Shown here: one piece after another, positions 62,597 to 64,000 of the stretch
How positions within the stretch are numbered: position 1 is the first letter of the stretch
Layout: each line of letters begins with the position of its first letter
Source: QVMM01 sp047030855
GTDB lineage: Bacteria > Bacteroidota > Bacteroidia > Bacteroidales > Dysgonomonadaceae
NCBI GenBank assembly: GCA_047030855.1
Contig: JBKYIJ010000008.1
Coordinates: 2,108,001 to 2,172,000, forward strand
Direction: 5' to 3'
Length of the DNA: 64,000 bases
Made by a program: the position numbers and the translations under genes
Notes under the pieces: model-generated
What the model was told of the DNA's origin: nothing
What the model saw: the letters and a program-made list of their open reading frames with translations, nothing else
The model's database searches: none

Positions 62597-63340
62597 ATGA
62601 AAGAAAAAGAAATGATTTTCGGCATACGTGCCGTAATAGAAGCAGTAGAAGCCGGAAAAGAAATAGACAAAGTAATCGTCAAAAGAGAACTGCAAGGCGA
62701 TTTGTTTAAGGAACTTTCAACAGTGCTTAAAACTCATGACATACCGATGCAGAAAGTGCCTGTGGAGCGGATCGACCGATTCACCCGCAAAAATCACCAG
62801 GGAGTGATAGCCTTTTTGTCTGCCGTGACATATGAACACATAGAGGATATAGTGCCTTTTTTATACGAACAAGGCATAGATCCGTTTATATTGGTTCTGG
62901 ACGGAATAACCGATGTCCGCAATTTTGGTGCGATAGCACGTACCTGTGAAGTTGCAGGCGTAAATGCCATTGTTATACCCCAGAGAGGCAGCGTTACAGT
63001 GAATGCCGACGCTGTCAAAACATCGGCAGGAGCTTTGCTGAAGATTCCCGTATGCCGCGAACAGAACCTGACAGATGCCATTCAATTCTTAAAAAACAGC
63101 GGGGTGAAAATCGTTGCCGCGACGGAGCGCGCAGCCCGGTTTTATACCGAAGCGGATTATTCGGGACCTGTTGCCATTGTTATGGGAGCGGAAGATGTCG
63201 GAGTATCCAACGATAACTTACGCATCTGTGACGAACTGGTGAAAATTCCGCAATTCGGCACGATCGGTTCTCTTAACGTATCGGTTGCGGCAGGCGTTAT
63301 GATATATGAAGTGATAAGACAGAAACATAATAGTATTTGA
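62597..63340 (+). CDS. rlmB: 23S rRNA 2'-O-methyltransferase RlmB (TrmH family)
   Basis: 247 residues. N-terminal substrate-binding domain (MIFGIRAVIEAVEAGKEIDK) and SPOUT knot: DGITDVRNFGAIARTCEVAG (about 98-117), VAIVMGAEDVGVSNDNLRI and IPQFGTIGSLNVSVAAGVMI. It methylates a guanosine of 23S rRNA (G2251 in E. coli numbering). 62 bases after recN; cotranscription possible. Confidence 0.93.
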   Translation: MKEKEMIFGIRAVIEAVEAGKEIDKVIVKRELQGDLFKELSTVLKTHDIPMQKVPVERIDRFTRKNHQGVIAFLSAVTYEHIEDIVPFLYEQGIDPFILVLDGITDVRNFGAIARTCEVAGVNAIVIPQRGSVTVNADAVKTSAGALLKIPVCREQNLTDAIQFLKNSGVKIVAATERAARFYTEADYSGPVAIVMGAEDVGVSNDNLRICDELVKIPQFGTIGSLNVSVAAGVMIYEVIRQKHNSI

Positions 63341-63359
63341 ATTTAAAACTTTACACACA

Positions 63360-64000
63360 ATGAAGCAAACTACGCTTTACATTATTTTATTTACCGTTTT
63401 TCAAATAATAAGTTTCAACCTTTCGGCTCAGGAAGAGTCTTTGCCTGCCTATCCGGGAGGTGAAGAAGCTTTTAGCAAATATTTTGCCGATAGTATAAAA
63501 GTACCCGACAGAATAAAAAATTCATCTGTAAAACCGAATTACAACTTTTCTTTTTCGATGAATTGCTATGATAAGGCATTCAACTATAAATTGGATGATC
63601 TGCATAGAGATATTTTGTCTCAGGTTAAAGAGCTTTTGTCCAAAATGCGTAGATGGAAGTTTCAGAGCGATTCTGACGAAATGTGCGAATATAATTATAA
63701 GGTCGATGTCAAAATGACATTTACGGATAAAGCATCTTGCAGCTACTCTGTTTCGAGATATTCACCCCAGATCTATATCATGGATGTAAAAGGAGAAGCT
63801 GAACCGGAAGCTGTAGATATTGCCGTACTTTCCGATAATAGTCCTGTTATTGTAGAAGAACGGTATTCTTTCGAAAATCCTTTTGCAACTGTTGAGCAAA
63901 TGCCACGATATGTAGGAGGAGAATCCGAAATGTTTAAATTTATAGGAGAAAATATGCAATATCCTGCAAAGGCTCAGGAGTATAGGATTCAAGGACGTGT
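63360..64000 (+). CDS. TonB-family energy transducer-like secreted protein, cut by window edge
   Basis: Opens at ATG 63360, 20 bases after rlmB, and runs to the window end (213 codons visible, no stop). Signal peptide LYIILFTVFQIISFNLSAQ. A first domain (about 22-130) is a TonB-C-like copy (SLPAYPGGEEAFSKYFADSI, with a later strand MKMTFTDKASCSYSV). After a short linker a second copy begins: VEQMPRYVGGESEMFKFIGE, NMQYPAKAQEYRIQGRV, the usual Bacteroidetes TonB C-terminal motif. Probably a periplasmic TonB-like protein. It lacks an N-terminal anchor helix that TonB itself would have. Confidence 0.75.
   Translation, partial: MKQTTLYIILFTVFQIISFNLSAQEESLPAYPGGEEAFSKYFADSIKVPDRIKNSSVKPNYNFSFSMNCYDKAFNYKLDDLHRDILSQVKELLSKMRRWKFQSDSDEMCEYNYKVDVKMTFTDKASCSYSVSRYSPQIYIMDVKGEAEPEAVDIAVLSDNSPVIVEERYSFENPFATVEQMPRYVGGESEMFKFIGENMQYPAKAQEYRIQGR

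Noticed and set aside
1..64000. CRISPR array, tRNA, rRNA or complete transposon
   Set aside because: No regularly spaced repeat series, no tRNA cloverleaf recognised and no transposase or integrase frame found.

Overview
This window looks like the chromosome of a Bacteroidales bacterium, most likely a relative of Dysgonomonas or Porphyromonas/Parabacteroides. It is A+T-rich. Promoters carry the Bacteroidetes -7 box TAnnTTTG, sometimes with TTTG about 20 bases upstream. It has SusC/SusD pairs, a hybrid two-component regulator, and several secreted proteins with a C-terminal type IX secretion (T9SS) sorting domain. T9SS makes gut Bacteroides proper less likely. The family assignment is inference.

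Layout. (1) 1-7.5 kb: a leftward run of phage-type structural genes, including two large tail/fibre-like proteins, one cut by the window edge. No integrase, capsid or terminase is inside the window. (2) 7.5-13.6 kb: an accessory region of small, mostly unknown genes, with a secreted protein, a fimbrillin-like lipoprotein, a DUF2971 protein, and four convergent, mostly overlapping pairs of tiny genes. Two of the promoters in this region sit between inverted repeats. (3) 13.6-28.3 kb: a rightward redox/detoxification cluster (zinc alcohol dehydrogenase, alpha/beta hydrolase, MFS exporter, carboxymuconolactone-decarboxylase-like protein, cupin, DUF418, flavin reductase, DUF3737, PatB lyase, EamA exporter, TonB receptor, DUF362). 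Three of its promoters carry the same tandem operator with identical spacing. (4) 28.4-46.4 kb: a leftward polysaccharide utilisation locus with hybrid sensor, SusC, SusD, small lipoprotein, PL8 lyase, two stand-alone DNRLRE/T9SS proteins, heparinase II/III-type lyase and GH88 hydrolase. Together these would bind, cut and finish a uronic-acid-containing polysaccharide. (5) 46.6-64 kb: mostly housekeeping and envelope genes: rhomboid, FkbM methyltransferase, HflX, PL22-type protein, acetyltransferase, LysE-type exporter, AddB-like nuclease, EamA, an MBOAT/SGNH acyl-transfer operon, RecN, RlmB and a TonB-type protein cut by the right edge.

A caution about the sequence itself: at least eleven single-base frame disruptions were found by joining adjacent frames, every one in a short homopolymer. 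Four lie in one gene (52.4-55.3 kb). This looks more like base-calling or assembly error than gene decay, and corrected gene limits are given here. The two observations most worth pursuing are the three-promoter operator regulon and the array of convergent small-gene pairs.
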